A stretch of DNA of 64,000 bases from CAJQLB01 sp041392065 (GCA_041392065.1 JAWKMU010000006.1:62001-126000), one strand, 5' to 3'. Shown: positions 16,367-24,077, numbered from the stretch's first letter. Numbers and translations are program-made. The notes: a model not told the origin generated them from the letters alone.

Positions 16367-16864
16367 TTAGCAACAATTTCCATCTGGCGAGCAACAAGGC
16401 TCATCAGAAACTAAAGCGGCTTTTATTTCTTCTACTACTCCACAAACTGTTTTCGCTTTACAGTCAGTTTTCTCAACGCCTAACTTAATAATTAAGTTGT
16501 TATCTCGTATTTCGAAATCGTTAACAAACATTTGAGCTGTATGAAATGTTTTGTTACTGTATTCAAATTTAAGTTCTGCATCCATATCATAAGGTTTCAT
16601 TTTTCCTACCTTATTCAAAATGCTTAGTGCCTTGTAAACAGTCATAAACTCAGTTTTCCCAATTTCATTAGGACTTTCATATAACTGAACAATAGTTTCG
16701 TTCCAAGCATCTGTTCCAGAGCCACAGTCAACTGAATCAATCTTTACATGTTTTACTTCAGTGATATGATAATTGGCTTTTACAAATTCTTGAGGTTGGT
16801 ACTCAAATAACAAGGTTTTGTCTTTATGAGTATTAAGGATTTCTAATAGTTCTTTTGTTTTCAT
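16367..16864 (-). CDS. DUF6428 family protein of the arsenic operon
   Basis: 165 residues. Opening MKTKELLEILNTHKDKTLLFEYQ and the block HVKIDSVDCGSGTDAWNETIVQL match a family (DUF6428) that recurs next to arsR in Bacteroidetes; its biochemical role is not established. The C-terminus CCSPDGNCC (residues 157-165) carries two vicinal Cys pairs well suited to soft metal or arsenite binding, which is my inference. It sits 23 bases downstream of arsR and is surely in the same transcript. Confidence 0.8.
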   Translation of the reverse strand: MKTKELLEILNTHKDKTLLFEYQPQEFVKANYHITEVKHVKIDSVDCGSGTDAWNETIVQLYESPNEIGKTEFMTVYKALSILNKVGKMKPYDMDAELKFEYSNKTFHTAQMFVNDFEIRDNNLIIKLGVEKTDCKAKTVCGVVEEIKAALVSDEPCCSPDGNCC

Positions 16865-16887
16865 CTGTTAATATTTATGTAGCTATT

Positions 16888-17211
16888 TCAGCAACAGTTT
16901 GATTTTGTTGTTATAAAAAATGAATTTAAGATTTCTCTAAAATTTTCGAAAGTTTCGAGATTTATGCAGTAGCATTTTGCTTTTCCTTGAAAAGTTCCTT
17001 TTAATAAACCTGCATCTGCAATTACAGAAAGGTGTTGTGAAATTGTGGCTTGAGACAAGCCTATTTCATCTACCAAATCATTGCAAATACATTGTTCTTG
17101 TTCACTAATGTGCTTAAGAATTGCAACACGAGCAGGATGCGAAAACACCTTTGCTATTGTTGAAATTTGGTTGATGTAATCTGAATGAATAAAGCGTTTT
17201 GTAACTCCCAT
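16888..17211 (-). CDS. arsR: ArsR family arsenic-responsive repressor
   Basis: 107 residues, winged helix. The N-terminal helices include KVFSHPARVAILKHI; the recognition region is DEIGLSQATISQHLSVIADAGLL. Cys41 and Cys43 (QCICNDLV) lie at the classical metal-binding position of ArsR proteins. Additional cysteines are Cys80, Cys82 and the C-terminal Cys106-Cys107, any of which could complete a three-thiol As(III) site. It is the first gene of the operon and its promoter overlaps a perfect palindrome, so autorepression is expected. Confidence 0.92.
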   Translation of the reverse strand: MGVTKRFIHSDYINQISTIAKVFSHPARVAILKHISEQEQCICNDLVDEIGLSQATISQHLSVIADAGLLKGTFQGKAKCYCINLETFENFREILNSFFITTKSNCC

Positions 17212-17229
17212 TGTTTTATATTGTTAGAG

Positions 17230-17270
17230 CAAATATATAGATTAAATCGTAATATTGCAATATTACGATT
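17230..17270 (-). promoter_or_regulatory. arsR promoter with 26-bp operator palindrome
   Basis: The perfect palindrome spans 17245-17270 (half site AATCGTAATATTG). On the minus strand the -33 TTG (17258-17260) lies inside it, followed by a 20-base spacer and the exact -7 box TATATTTG (17230-17237). The start codon is 19 bases beyond. Repressor binding would occlude the -33 element. Confidence 0.85.
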
Positions 17271-17280
17271 ATAAAATTCT

Positions 17281-17308
17281 AAAAAAAGTCGAAGCTTGCT
17301 CCTTCGAC
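17281..17308 (-). terminator. Intrinsic terminator of the DUF4870-type gene
   Basis: Minus-strand stem GTCGAAG/CTTCGAC (17288-17308, 7-base loop) followed by seven T. It lies 10 bases after the stop of the gene ending at 17318. Confidence 0.8.
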
Positions 17309-17317
17309 CTTTAAAAT

Positions 17318-17830
17318 TTATATCGATTTAAACCAATTTTGAAAAAGGTGACCAATCGCTGGAGTTTCTTTCTTTTCTCCACCTAAAGCACCTATTAAAC
17401 TAATAATCCAGAGGATTAGTGTTCCTATATTAGCGATCCATCCAATAACTGGTATAAAGTTTAATATAAGTGCAATTATCATAAGGCCTAACATTTGTCG
17501 AATATAGAATGATGCAAACTCGGTTTTCTTTTCGCCTCCATTCATAACCAAAGCAATAATCCAGCCTATTAAAGTTATGTGAGCAATTATGGCAATATTT
17601 TTTCCGTCACTTAAAACTTCTTTGGCATCGTCTGCAATCTCTTTTGATTTTTCCTTTGCGTCTTCGGCAAATTCATTAAATTTTTCTTTAGCATCATCAG
17701 CAAATTCTTTGGCTTTTTCTTTGGCTTCTTGTCCAAATTCTTCAGCTTTTTTTGCTGCTTTTCTTGCGCCTTCTTTTGCGTCGCCTAACATATCGTTAAG
17801 GTCATCGCCTAAACTTTTTTCGTCTGACAT
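17318..17830 (-). CDS. Membrane protein: LEA-like helical N-terminus plus DUF4870-type membrane domain
   Basis: 170 residues. Residues ~15-70 form an amphipathic charged helix with a near-perfect 11-residue repeat (AKEKAKEFADD, AKEKFNEFAED, AKEKSKEIADD), as in late-embryogenesis-abundant/YtxH-like stress proteins. Residues ~75-155 hold about three membrane spans of DUF4870 type (NIAIIAHITLIGWIIALVMN, IRQMLGLMIIALILNFIPVIGW, TLILWIISLIGALGG). Function unknown. The combination suggests membrane stabilisation under stress, which is speculation. Confidence 0.75.
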   Translation of the reverse strand: MSDEKSLGDDLNDMLGDAKEGARKAAKKAEEFGQEAKEKAKEFADDAKEKFNEFAEDAKEKSKEIADDAKEVLSDGKNIAIIAHITLIGWIIALVMNGGEKKTEFASFYIRQMLGLMIIALILNFIPVIGWIANIGTLILWIISLIGALGGEKKETPAIGHLFQNWFKSI

Positions 17831-17894
17831 TTTATAAATTTTTGGTTAGAAAAATAAATATACTAAAAATAAAGGTTGGTTAGTTTATTATTTT

Positions 17895-18164
17895 TTAACT
17901 AATTGGAGTTTTCCAACGTTCTAATTTTGGAATGTTCTTTGAAAAAAATCCAGCTAAAAATCTTGGAAATCCCATTTCCTTTAGTTTATTTTTTACAAAA
18001 TCTTTCATTTCAATTGCTGTAATGTATGGTTGTAAAAACTCTCCTTCTTCGTAGCAATAACTACAATACATATTATTTTTTGAACCATCTTTATTGGTTG
18101 CTCCTCCTTTTGGATCCTTTTTAAGAGGCATGCCGCAACTCTGGCAATTTTTATAGGTTTTCAT
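17895..18164 (-). CDS. Small zinc-ribbon protein
   Basis: 89 residues. Two CxxC pairs, Cys7/Cys10 (NCQSCGMPL) and Cys34/Cys37 (YCSYCYEEGEF), match the putative zinc-ribbon family often annotated Zn_ribbon_2. The C-terminal half is a helical region rich in Lys and Phe. No DNA-binding domain is evident. It sits 12 bases downstream of a VOC gene on the same strand, in a run of small genes. Confidence 0.8.
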   Translation of the reverse strand: MKTYKNCQSCGMPLKKDPKGGATNKDGSKNNMYCSYCYEEGEFLQPYITAIEMKDFVKNKLKEMGFPRFLAGFFSKNIPKLERWKTPIS

Positions 18165-18176
18165 TTGTGGTTAGTT

Positions 18177-18563
18177 TTATTGAAATGCACTATCTATTGG
18201 TTCCCAAAGTTCAATTTTGTTACCATCATTATCCATAATGTATCCAAATTTACCATAACTATATTCTTGTATATCTCCAATAACAGTTACTCCTTCTTCT
18301 TTTAAAACTTTAATTAATTCCTGTAAATTTTCTACACGATAATTAAACATAAAGTCTTTTATTGATGGCTCATAATATTTGGTGTTTTCTGGAAATGGAC
18401 TCCATTGTGTAGAGCAATCTTTTCCTTCTTTATCCTTCCACCAAAACGTGCAGCCATAATCGTCTGTGTTAAATCCTAAGTGTTTTTTATACCACTCTTT
18501 GGATGCCTTTGGGTCTTTGGTTTTAAAAAACAAACCTCCAATTCCAGTGACTCTTTTTTTCAT
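18177..18563 (-). CDS. VOC (glyoxalase-fold) protein
   Basis: 128 residues with paired beta-alpha-beta modules: GIGGLFFKTKDPKASKEWYKKHLGF at the N-terminus and IQEYSYGKFGYIMDNDGNKIELWEP at the C-terminus, with the Glu of IELWEP at a usual metal-ligand position. The family includes glyoxalases, dioxygenases and antibiotic-binding proteins; the substrate cannot be assigned. It is probably co-transcribed with its neighbours. Confidence 0.82.
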   Translation of the reverse strand: MKKRVTGIGGLFFKTKDPKASKEWYKKHLGFNTDDYGCTFWWKDKEGKDCSTQWSPFPENTKYYEPSIKDFMFNYRVENLQELIKVLKEEGVTVIGDIQEYSYGKFGYIMDNDGNKIELWEPIDSAFQ

Positions 18564-18609
18564 GCCCTTTTATTATTAGTCTTTTACTTAATTTATTTGT
18601 TACAACTTT

Positions 18610-19068
18610 TTATCTGCTCTTTACTGCACTTTCGTAAATCTGAATCCATTCATCAACACTCATTTTACCTAAAAGTTCTTTTATTAAATCATAGGGAATA
18701 TCATCAATTTTTTTAAATCGAATACAGCTTTTTCCCATATCTAGTTTATACTTACTGTGTTTAGGATATTCTGCTACAAACCAATCATACAGTTCTTTTT
18801 TTGCATACAACCCTGAATGATACAAGGCTATAAAGTTTTTTTGTGATGCAAAACTCATAAATGGTAAAGGCTCTGATGGAGTGCAATGGTAACCATCTGG
18901 ATAAATGCTGTGAGGCACGAAATAACCAACCATTCCATATTGAATACCTTCTTCAAAACCTTTTGGTAAATTAGCCTTTATGACTTTTCGTAATTTTTTT
19001 AAAGTTTCCTGTCGTTCTTCAGGTACTTGACTTATGTAATCTTCTGGTGATGTTGCTTTATATTGCAT
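18610..19068 (-). CDS. DUF1801 family protein
   Basis: 152 residues. SPEDYISQVPEERQETLKKLRKVIKANLPKGFEE and GMVGYFVP followed by PLPFMSFASQKNFIALYHSG are the hallmark blocks of DUF1801 (YdhG-like) proteins. Cytoplasmic, function not established; the fold is related to frataxin/iron-binding-like proteins. It lies 5 bases downstream of the DUF4199 gene, so it is probably in the same transcript driven by the promoter at 19610-19638. Confidence 0.8.
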   Translation of the reverse strand: MQYKATSPEDYISQVPEERQETLKKLRKVIKANLPKGFEEGIQYGMVGYFVPHSIYPDGYHCTPSEPLPFMSFASQKNFIALYHSGLYAKKELYDWFVAEYPKHSKYKLDMGKSCIRFKKIDDIPYDLIKELLGKMSVDEWIQIYESAVKSR

Positions 19069-19073
19069 AATAA

Positions 19074-19583
19074 TTAATTTTTACGTTGAAGGATTAACCC
19101 TGAAATTAATGAAATTATAAACCCAATGACTACAACTGTTACAAACATTAACGCTGCCATAAATCCTGAGCTTCCATAATCTTTCATTTGCTGAGTTATT
19201 TCAGTTTTTTTAGCTTCAAGTTCAGCTCCAGAATATTGTGTTTCATAAATCTCAATGGTTTTATCTAAATAATCTTGCGCGAAATCTGGATTAATAACAG
19301 TTGTATAAAAATAATCTGCTATGGCTACTCCTACTCCAACTAAAGCAGAAATTAACAAACCTATTGTCAAAGCCTTACCAAAACTTACAACACCATTATT
19401 AACTTTATCTCTGTAGTGTTTTATACCAAAAAATATAAAGGAAAGTGTTGCGACCATAGTCACATAACCTAAAATTTCTTGTGAGGAATATTCAAGGTTT
19501 TTGGTAACTAAAATTGAAATTAAAAATAATGCAACTCCTGTAAGCAAACCATAAGAGCCATATTTTAAAACTGTTGTTTTCAT
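19074..19583 (-). CDS. DUF4199 family membrane protein
   Basis: 169 residues with four predicted membrane spans (YGLLTGVALFLISILV, ILGYVTMVATLSFIFFGIKHY, TIGLLISALVGVGVAIADYFY, GFMAALMFVTVVVIGFIISLISGL) and a soluble loop between the third and fourth. DUF4199 proteins are widespread in Bacteroidetes with no assigned role. The gene has a well-formed promoter with two tandem dyad sites next to a LuxR-type regulator gene, so regulated expression is likely. Confidence 0.85.
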   Translation of the reverse strand: MKTTVLKYGSYGLLTGVALFLISILVTKNLEYSSQEILGYVTMVATLSFIFFGIKHYRDKVNNGVVSFGKALTIGLLISALVGVGVAIADYFYTTVINPDFAQDYLDKTIEIYETQYSGAELEAKKTEITQQMKDYGSSGFMAALMFVTVVVIGFIISLISGLILQRKN

Positions 19584-19609
19584 TCTTGTTATTTTTTAAA
19601 ATTATGATT

Positions 19610-19673
19610 CAAAAGTAGAAGATGTCTAACATTTTCAATTCATACTTAAGTACCAAAACACTCATACTTAAGT
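19610..19673 (-). promoter_or_regulatory. DUF4199 promoter with two tandem dyad operators
   Basis: Minus strand: TTG (19636-19638), 18-base spacer, exact -7 box TACTTTTG (19610-19617). Just upstream lie two identical 12-base sites, TCATACTTAAGT on the plus strand (19640-19651 and 19662-19673), 22 bases apart, each centred on the palindrome ACTTAAGT. Their centres fall near -40 and -62 relative to a start inferred about 4 bases past the -7 box, which are activator positions. Confidence 0.75.
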
Positions 19674-19689
19674 CTAAAAGTAATTATTT

Positions 19690-20100
19690 TTAAATAATCT
19701 GATAGGCTTTTGCTATTTGAATAGCTTGAGTACGCCTTTTGGCATTTAACTTTACTAGAAGATTAGAAACATGAGTTTTTATGGTGCTTTCTGAAACAAA
19801 TAATTTCTCAGCAATTTCTTTATTTGATAATCCCTCTGATATACCTTGTAGTACTTCATATTCACGATTACTGATTTCTAATTCCTGAATTTTTTGATGA
19901 TTAATTTCAGTTGAAATAACCTTTTTTTTATGAAGACTTTTTTTATTGAGATACACACCAACAAAAAAGAAAACTATAGCTATAACAGCGACCACAATTT
20001 CAAAATTTAAATCGCCAGAAATCATAGCATATTTACTAAGTTGAAATAGTAAGAGTAAAGCCAAAATAAGCAGTGCAAAAACAAGAATGGTTTTCTTCAT
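19690..20100 (-). CDS. Membrane-tethered LuxR/GerE-type regulator
   Basis: 136 residues. Two membrane helices at about 4-25 and 32-52, a basic linker (KKSLHKKK), then a LuxR-family DNA-binding domain at ~75-136 (ISNREYEVLQGISEGLSNKEIAEKLFVSESTIKTHVSNLLVKLNAK). No receiver or ligand domain. The gene stops 17 bases before the tandem sites of the DUF4199 promoter, on the same strand, so it is the prime candidate to bind them. How a regulator with only membrane hairpin input is controlled is not visible. Confidence 0.85.
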   Translation of the reverse strand: MKKTILVFALLILALLLLFQLSKYAMISGDLNFEIVVAVIAIVFFFVGVYLNKKSLHKKKVISTEINHQKIQELEISNREYEVLQGISEGLSNKEIAEKLFVSESTIKTHVSNLLVKLNAKRRTQAIQIAKAYQII

Positions 20101-20132
20101 ACAAAATTTACTGACTACTAAAATATAAAAAG

Positions 20133-20164
20133 ATTGCCACGTCGCCTAACTCCTCGCAATGACA
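20133..20164. repeat. GACA-ended palindrome variant, supplies the C-terminus of the dehydrogenase
   Basis: Stem ATTGC/GCAAT with an 18-base loop containing CGTCGC and CTCCTCGC, then GACA, the same architecture as the other GACA-ended repeats. It overlaps the 3' end of the dehydrogenase gene; its bases encode the last residues (VIARS) and stop codon. Confidence 0.7.
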
Positions 20165-21138
20165 AACTCCCTTATTTTATTTACAATTGTTTGGGCTAAT
20201 TTTTCTTTACTTTCAACAGTCCATCCTGCAATGTGAGGAGTCAATAAAACATTTTCTGCATTAATTAAATATTGAAAAGGTTCTGGCAGATTTTCAATTA
20301 CACTTCGACTGCGCTCAGTGTGACATACTTGAATATTATTGTCTTTGAACAAGTTTTCAAACGAAGCTTTTTCATACTCTAAAACATCAAGTCCTGCTCC
20401 CAAAATTTTACCTGACTTTAGTGCTATAACCAAATCTGACGTTACAACACTTTTCCCTCTTGCTGTATTAATTAACCAAAATGATTTTTCGAATTGATTT
20501 ATAAAATTTTCATCAACCATATTTGTGGTTAATGATGTTTGAGGTGTGTGTAAACTAAGTATATCTGCTTTATTTTGAAGTTCATTAAGAGTTACTTGCT
20601 TGGCATTTTCATCGCCAACATTAGGTTTAATATCGTAACACAAAACCTCAACATCAAAGCCTTTAAGCTTTTTTGAAAATGCTTTTCCCATATTACCATA
20701 ACCAATAATACCAACAGTTTTACCATCAAGTTCCAGACCTCTATTAGCTTCTCTCAACCACTTGCCCTGTCTTACCTCTCTATCTGCTTTATTTAATTTA
20801 TTAAACAAAGAAAGCAACATTCCTAATGCGTGTTCACCAACAGCATTTCTGTTACCTTCAGGTGCAGAAATAAGGAAAACACCTTTAGATTCTGCGTAAT
20901 TGCAATCAATATTTTCAAGCCCTGCTCCTACACGACCAATAAATTTAAGATTGGTCGCTTTGTCTAGAAACTGTTTATCTATGGTAAATCTGCTTCTAAT
21001 TATTATGCCATCATACTCATGAATTTTAACTTCTATGACTTCCTTAGAAGACGTGTAATCTTCATGATTTGTAAAACCTAAATCTGTAAGTTGATTGATT
21101 AATAAAGAATGATTGGTATCGAGGTGAAGGATTTTCAT
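20146..21138 (-). CDS. NAD-dependent 2-hydroxyacid dehydrogenase (phosphoglycerate dehydrogenase-like)
   Basis: 330 residues. Rossmann motif KTVGIIGYGNMGKAF, the catalytic Arg in NTARGKSV, and the His in LTPHIAGWT define the D-isomer 2-hydroxyacid dehydrogenase family. The short single-domain form without ACT domain resembles SerA-like enzymes, though the substrate is not certain. Residues 272-280 (CHTERSRSV) come from an in-frame palindromic repeat insertion just before the conserved LTPHIAGWT, and the C-terminal VIARS comes from a second repeat. The start codon abuts the cupin stop codon with no gap. Confidence 0.88.
   Translation of the reverse strand: MKILHLDTNHSLLINQLTDLGFTNHEDYTSSKEVIEVKIHEYDGIIIRSRFTIDKQFLDKATNLKFIGRVGAGLENIDCNYAESKGVFLISAPEGNRNAVGEHALGMLLSLFNKLNKADREVRQGKWLREANRGLELDGKTVGIIGYGNMGKAFSKKLKGFDVEVLCYDIKPNVGDENAKQVTLNELQNKADILSLHTPQTSLTTNMVDENFINQFEKSFWLINTARGKSVVTSDLVIALKSGKILGAGLDVLEYEKASFENLFKDNNIQVCHTERSRSVIENLPEPFQYLINAENVLLTPHIAGWTVESKEKLAQTIVNKIREFVIARS
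20300..20325. repeat. 26-bp GACA-ended palindrome, copy 3 (inside dehydrogenase)
   Basis: Stem ACACT/AGTGT around loop TCGACTGCGCTC, then GACA. It is in frame in the dehydrogenase gene, encoding HTERSRSV on the minus strand. Confidence 0.88.
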
Positions 21139-21504
21139 CTAGATTTTAGGATAATGCGTTTGTGTTTTTTCATCAACTACATTTCCTGTATGAGCTGTTG
21201 AAAGTTTTTCAAACAACAAAACATGTACTTCTTCATCATTTTTTGTGCAAGGGTTATGTTCTATGCCTTTAGGAACGACTATGATTTCACCTTCTCTAAC
21301 TACTTCTGTTCCGTTTCGAAACTGCATATATAAAGTTCCTTTAACAACCTGAAACAACTCATCTTCATCTTCGTGGCTATGCCAAACAAATTCTCCTTTG
21401 AGTTTGGCCAAAATCACTTGCATATCATCAACCACAGCAATTTGATGAGGATGCCATTGCTTAGAAAATTTAGTGAATTTTTCACTGATGTTAATGGGTT
21501 TCAT
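21139..21504 (-). CDS. Cupin domain protein
   Basis: 121 residues. A compact cupin barrel: motif 1 is FVWHSHEDEDELFQVVKGTLYMQF (metal ligands His, His, Glu) and motif 2 is GEIIVVPKGIEHNPCT (His). Family members are small metal-dependent enzymes or sugar/amino-acid binders; no substrate can be named. It is directly upstream of, and adjacent without gap to, the dehydrogenase gene. Confidence 0.87.
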   Translation of the reverse strand: MKPINISEKFTKFSKQWHPHQIAVVDDMQVILAKLKGEFVWHSHEDEDELFQVVKGTLYMQFRNGTEVVREGEIIVVPKGIEHNPCTKNDEEVHVLLFEKLSTAHTGNVVDEKTQTHYPKI

Positions 21505-21528
21505 AATCTATTATTTTTCAGCGAAAAG

Positions 21529-22899
21529 TTAAATTCCAAGTATCAGTTTCGCTATCCAGAAATACAATAAGATTCCTAAAATATCATTGCTTGTTGTAAT
21601 AAAAGGGCCTGTTGCAATGGCTGGATCAATACCTCTTTTATCTAAAAATAATGGCACAAACGTACCTATTAAACCTGCAATAATAATCACAGCAACTAAT
21701 GAGATCGATATTGCAAAAGCTTTGTCCATTTCTCCTTTATAAAGCCAAACAAACAAAAACAAAAACACTGCTAAAATGGCTCCATTTAAAGCAGCAAGAA
21801 ACATTTCTTTTATTAATCTGCCATTAATACTTCCTTTTACATCATCATTGGCTAAACCCTGAACAATAATTGCACTAGATTGCACACCTACATTCCCTGC
21901 CATTGCAGCAATTAAAGGTGTAAAGAAAAATAATACTGCATACTTATTAAATGCTTCTTGAAACCCTTCCATAATGATAAAAGCTCCAATACCTCCTATT
22001 AAACCAAGAAACAACCAAGGTAAACGTGCTTTTGTAAGATCTAAAATACTATCATCTGCCTCAACGCCTTGTGTAATACCTGCTGCTAATTGATAATCTT
22101 TATCAGCTTCTTCTTTCATGACATCTACAATGTCATCAATAGTAATTCTTCCTAAAAGCACTTGATTATCATCAACAACTGGAATAGCCTCCAAGTCATA
22201 CTTTTGCATCACTTTAGCAACATCTTCAACATCGTCTTTAACATTAACAGAGTCTACATTTGCATTTGAAATTTCTGCAATTTTCTGTTCACTTTTTGCA
22301 GTAATCAAATCCTTTAAAGACAATCTTCCTATTAAACGTTCTTGCTTATCAACCACATAAATAGAATGTACTCTCCTTACATCTTTGGCTTGACCTCGAA
22401 TTCTACGCATACATCCAGCAACTGTCCAAGTTTCATAAACTTTTACAAGCTCTTTTGCCATGAGACCACCAGCAGAATCTTCATCATAAGCTAATAGCTC
22501 CTCAATTTCAGCTTTATGCTCGGCATCTTCAATGTTTGAGATAACTTCTTCCTTTCTATCTTCAGGAAGTTCAGAAATCATATCTGCTGCATCATCTGTG
22601 TCTAATTCCTGAATCTCGTCTGCAATTTCCTTTGCTGACAAATTTTGAAGAACTTTCTCTCTAGTAGTCTCATCGAGTTCCATCAAAACATCAGATGTTG
22701 TCTCAGAATCAAGTAACTTAATCACATAAACAGCCTCTTCTTGATCTAATTCATCAAGAATTTCGGCTATATCTGCATAGTGAAAATCATTTAAAAGCAG
22801 CTGCAACTCTTTACCATTATTGGCTTCAATGAGTTGTTCTACTTGCTCAATGAGTTCATCAGTGAGTTGAAATTGTATGTTTTCTTTTTCTTCAGACAT
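21529..22899 (-). CDS. mgtE: Magnesium transporter MgtE
   Basis: 456 residues from the ATG at 22897-22899. An ATG 21 bases upstream lies inside rsmA and is less likely. Order: N-terminal superhelical domain with repeated acidic helices (LNDFHYADIAEILDELDQEEAVYVIKLL ...), a CBS pair (~135-255) ending ITIDDIVDVMKEEADKD, and a C-terminal five-helix channel domain (LFLGLIGGIGAFIIMEGFQ, MAGNVGVQSSAIIVQG, ATGPFITTSNDILGILLYF). The cytoplasmic domains gate the channel in response to Mg2+. The gene starts 1 base after the rsmA stop. Confidence 0.96.
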   Translation of the reverse strand: MSEEKENIQFQLTDELIEQVEQLIEANNGKELQLLLNDFHYADIAEILDELDQEEAVYVIKLLDSETTSDVLMELDETTREKVLQNLSAKEIADEIQELDTDDAADMISELPEDRKEEVISNIEDAEHKAEIEELLAYDEDSAGGLMAKELVKVYETWTVAGCMRRIRGQAKDVRRVHSIYVVDKQERLIGRLSLKDLITAKSEQKIAEISNANVDSVNVKDDVEDVAKVMQKYDLEAIPVVDDNQVLLGRITIDDIVDVMKEEADKDYQLAAGITQGVEADDSILDLTKARLPWLFLGLIGGIGAFIIMEGFQEAFNKYAVLFFFTPLIAAMAGNVGVQSSAIIVQGLANDDVKGSINGRLIKEMFLAALNGAILAVFLFLFVWLYKGEMDKAFAISISLVAVIIIAGLIGTFVPLFLDKRGIDPAIATGPFITTSNDILGILLYFWIAKLILGI

Positions 22900-22900
22900 G

Positions 22901-23677
22901 TTACTTATCGTCGTTTTCAATTAATTGTGTGAGTTCAATAAATGAATTTACACTTAATTGTTCTGGACGTTTGCCAAAGATAGCATTTGCTTTTAAAATA
23001 TCTGAAAGATTGAAGGTTTTTAAACTGTTGCGCAAAGTTTTTCTACGTTGTTGAAAAGCAGTTTTAACGACTTTAAAAAATAATACTTCGTCACAAAGCA
23101 AATTAAAATTGTCTCTTCTGGTTAAACGCAATACTCCAGAATCGACTTTTGGTGGTGGATTAAACACTGAAGGTGGAACAGTAAATAAATAGTCTGCTTT
23201 GTAAAAAGTTTGAACTAATACAGAAAGAATACCATAGGTTTTGCTACCTTCTTTTTCGCAAATACGCTGTGCCACTTCTTTTTGAAACATTCCAGAAAAC
23301 TCAGGGATTTGCTCACGCATTTCTAAAACTTTAAAAACAATTTGAGATGAAATGTTATAGGGAAAATTACCTATGATGGCAAAAGGTTGGTTGTTAAAAA
23401 CCTCTTTTAAATTGTATTTTAAAAAGTCTTTTTCAATAATTCTTGGCGCAAGGTTTAAGTAGTTGACTTGTAGATATTCAACAGATTCTGAGTCAATTTC
23501 TATAACATAAGTTGTGATGTCTTTATCAAGCAAATATTTGGTAAGCACTCCCATTCCAGGACCAATTTCTAAAACAGCATCATATCCTTGTAACGACAAC
23601 GTATCTGCAATTTTTTTTGCAATGTTTTCGTCTTTTAAAAAATGCTGACCTAGATGTTTTTTTGCTTTTACTGACAA
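22901..23677 (-). CDS. rsmA: 16S rRNA dimethyladenosine transferase
   Basis: 258 residues. Dimethylates two adjacent adenines near the 3' end of 16S rRNA. KKHLGQHFLKDENIAKKI and LEIGPGMGVLTKYLL (SAM-binding) open the Rossmann domain; GNFPYNISSQI is the family NxPY catalytic motif. FQQRRKTLRNSLKT marks the C-terminal domain. Co-transcribed with mgtE. It is preceded by a short tandem repeat. Confidence 0.96.
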   Translation of the reverse strand: MSVKAKKHLGQHFLKDENIAKKIADTLSLQGYDAVLEIGPGMGVLTKYLLDKDITTYVIEIDSESVEYLQVNYLNLAPRIIEKDFLKYNLKEVFNNQPFAIIGNFPYNISSQIVFKVLEMREQIPEFSGMFQKEVAQRICEKEGSKTYGILSVLVQTFYKADYLFTVPPSVFNPPPKVDSGVLRLTRRDNFNLLCDEVLFFKVVKTAFQQRRKTLRNSLKTFNLSDILKANAIFGKRPEQLSVNSFIELTQLIENDDK

Positions 23678-23680
23678 AGA

Positions 23681-23711
23681 GTTATTGGTTATTAGTTATT
23701 GGTTATTAGTT
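23681..23711. repeat. Tandem repeat of a 14-mer (2.2 copies)
   Basis: GTTATTGGTTATTA occurs twice exactly (23681-23694, 23695-23708), followed by GTT. It contains the stop codon of the DUF4286 gene and lies just ahead of rsmA. Low-complexity. Confidence 0.85.
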
Positions 23712-24029
23712 GAAACTTACTGAGTATTCATCTACGATTTCAAGCTCAGTGCGAAATGCCAACATTTTGTCTGCAAATCTCTTAAGTCCATCGCTTCTAA
23801 GTCGCTCTGCATCTTCTTTGTAATATGTATCTAATGCTTCACGAGATTTTGCTCTGTATTGTACAGAATACGTTACACCTCCAAGCTCTTCTTCAACCAA
23901 TACTTTAGTAAGTTTGGCTTCTGTAAATTTTCCTGTTGCAAGCACTTGCGGAATGTGTTCTTTTATCCATGATAACCATTCTGTGTGAATGCTTTCGTCT
24001 ATGTTTATGGTTACGTTGTAAATGATCAT
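23706..24029 (-). CDS. DUF4286 family protein
   Basis: 107 residues. MIIYNVTINIDESIHTEWLSWIKEHIPQVLATGKF is the typical opening of DUF4286, a small ferredoxin-like-fold family of Bacteroidetes with no assigned function. TYSVQYRAKSREALDTYYKEDAERLRSDGLKRF continues the pattern. It is commonly found next to rsmA in this phylum. The stop codon lies in the tandem repeat. Confidence 0.85.
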   Translation of the reverse strand: MIIYNVTINIDESIHTEWLSWIKEHIPQVLATGKFTEAKLTKVLVEEELGGVTYSVQYRAKSREALDTYYKEDAERLRSDGLKRFADKMLAFRTELEIVDEYSVSFN

Positions 24030-24077
24030 ATAAAGTTATAAGTACTTAAAGTTTTAAGTGTCTAAAGTTATTTGCCA

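Noticed and set aside
24030..24077. AAGTTATAAGTACTTAAAG-like sequence before the DUF4286 gene
   Set aside because: An imperfect AT-rich repetition containing one ACTTAA core, but no second site or promoter match, so not called as an operator.
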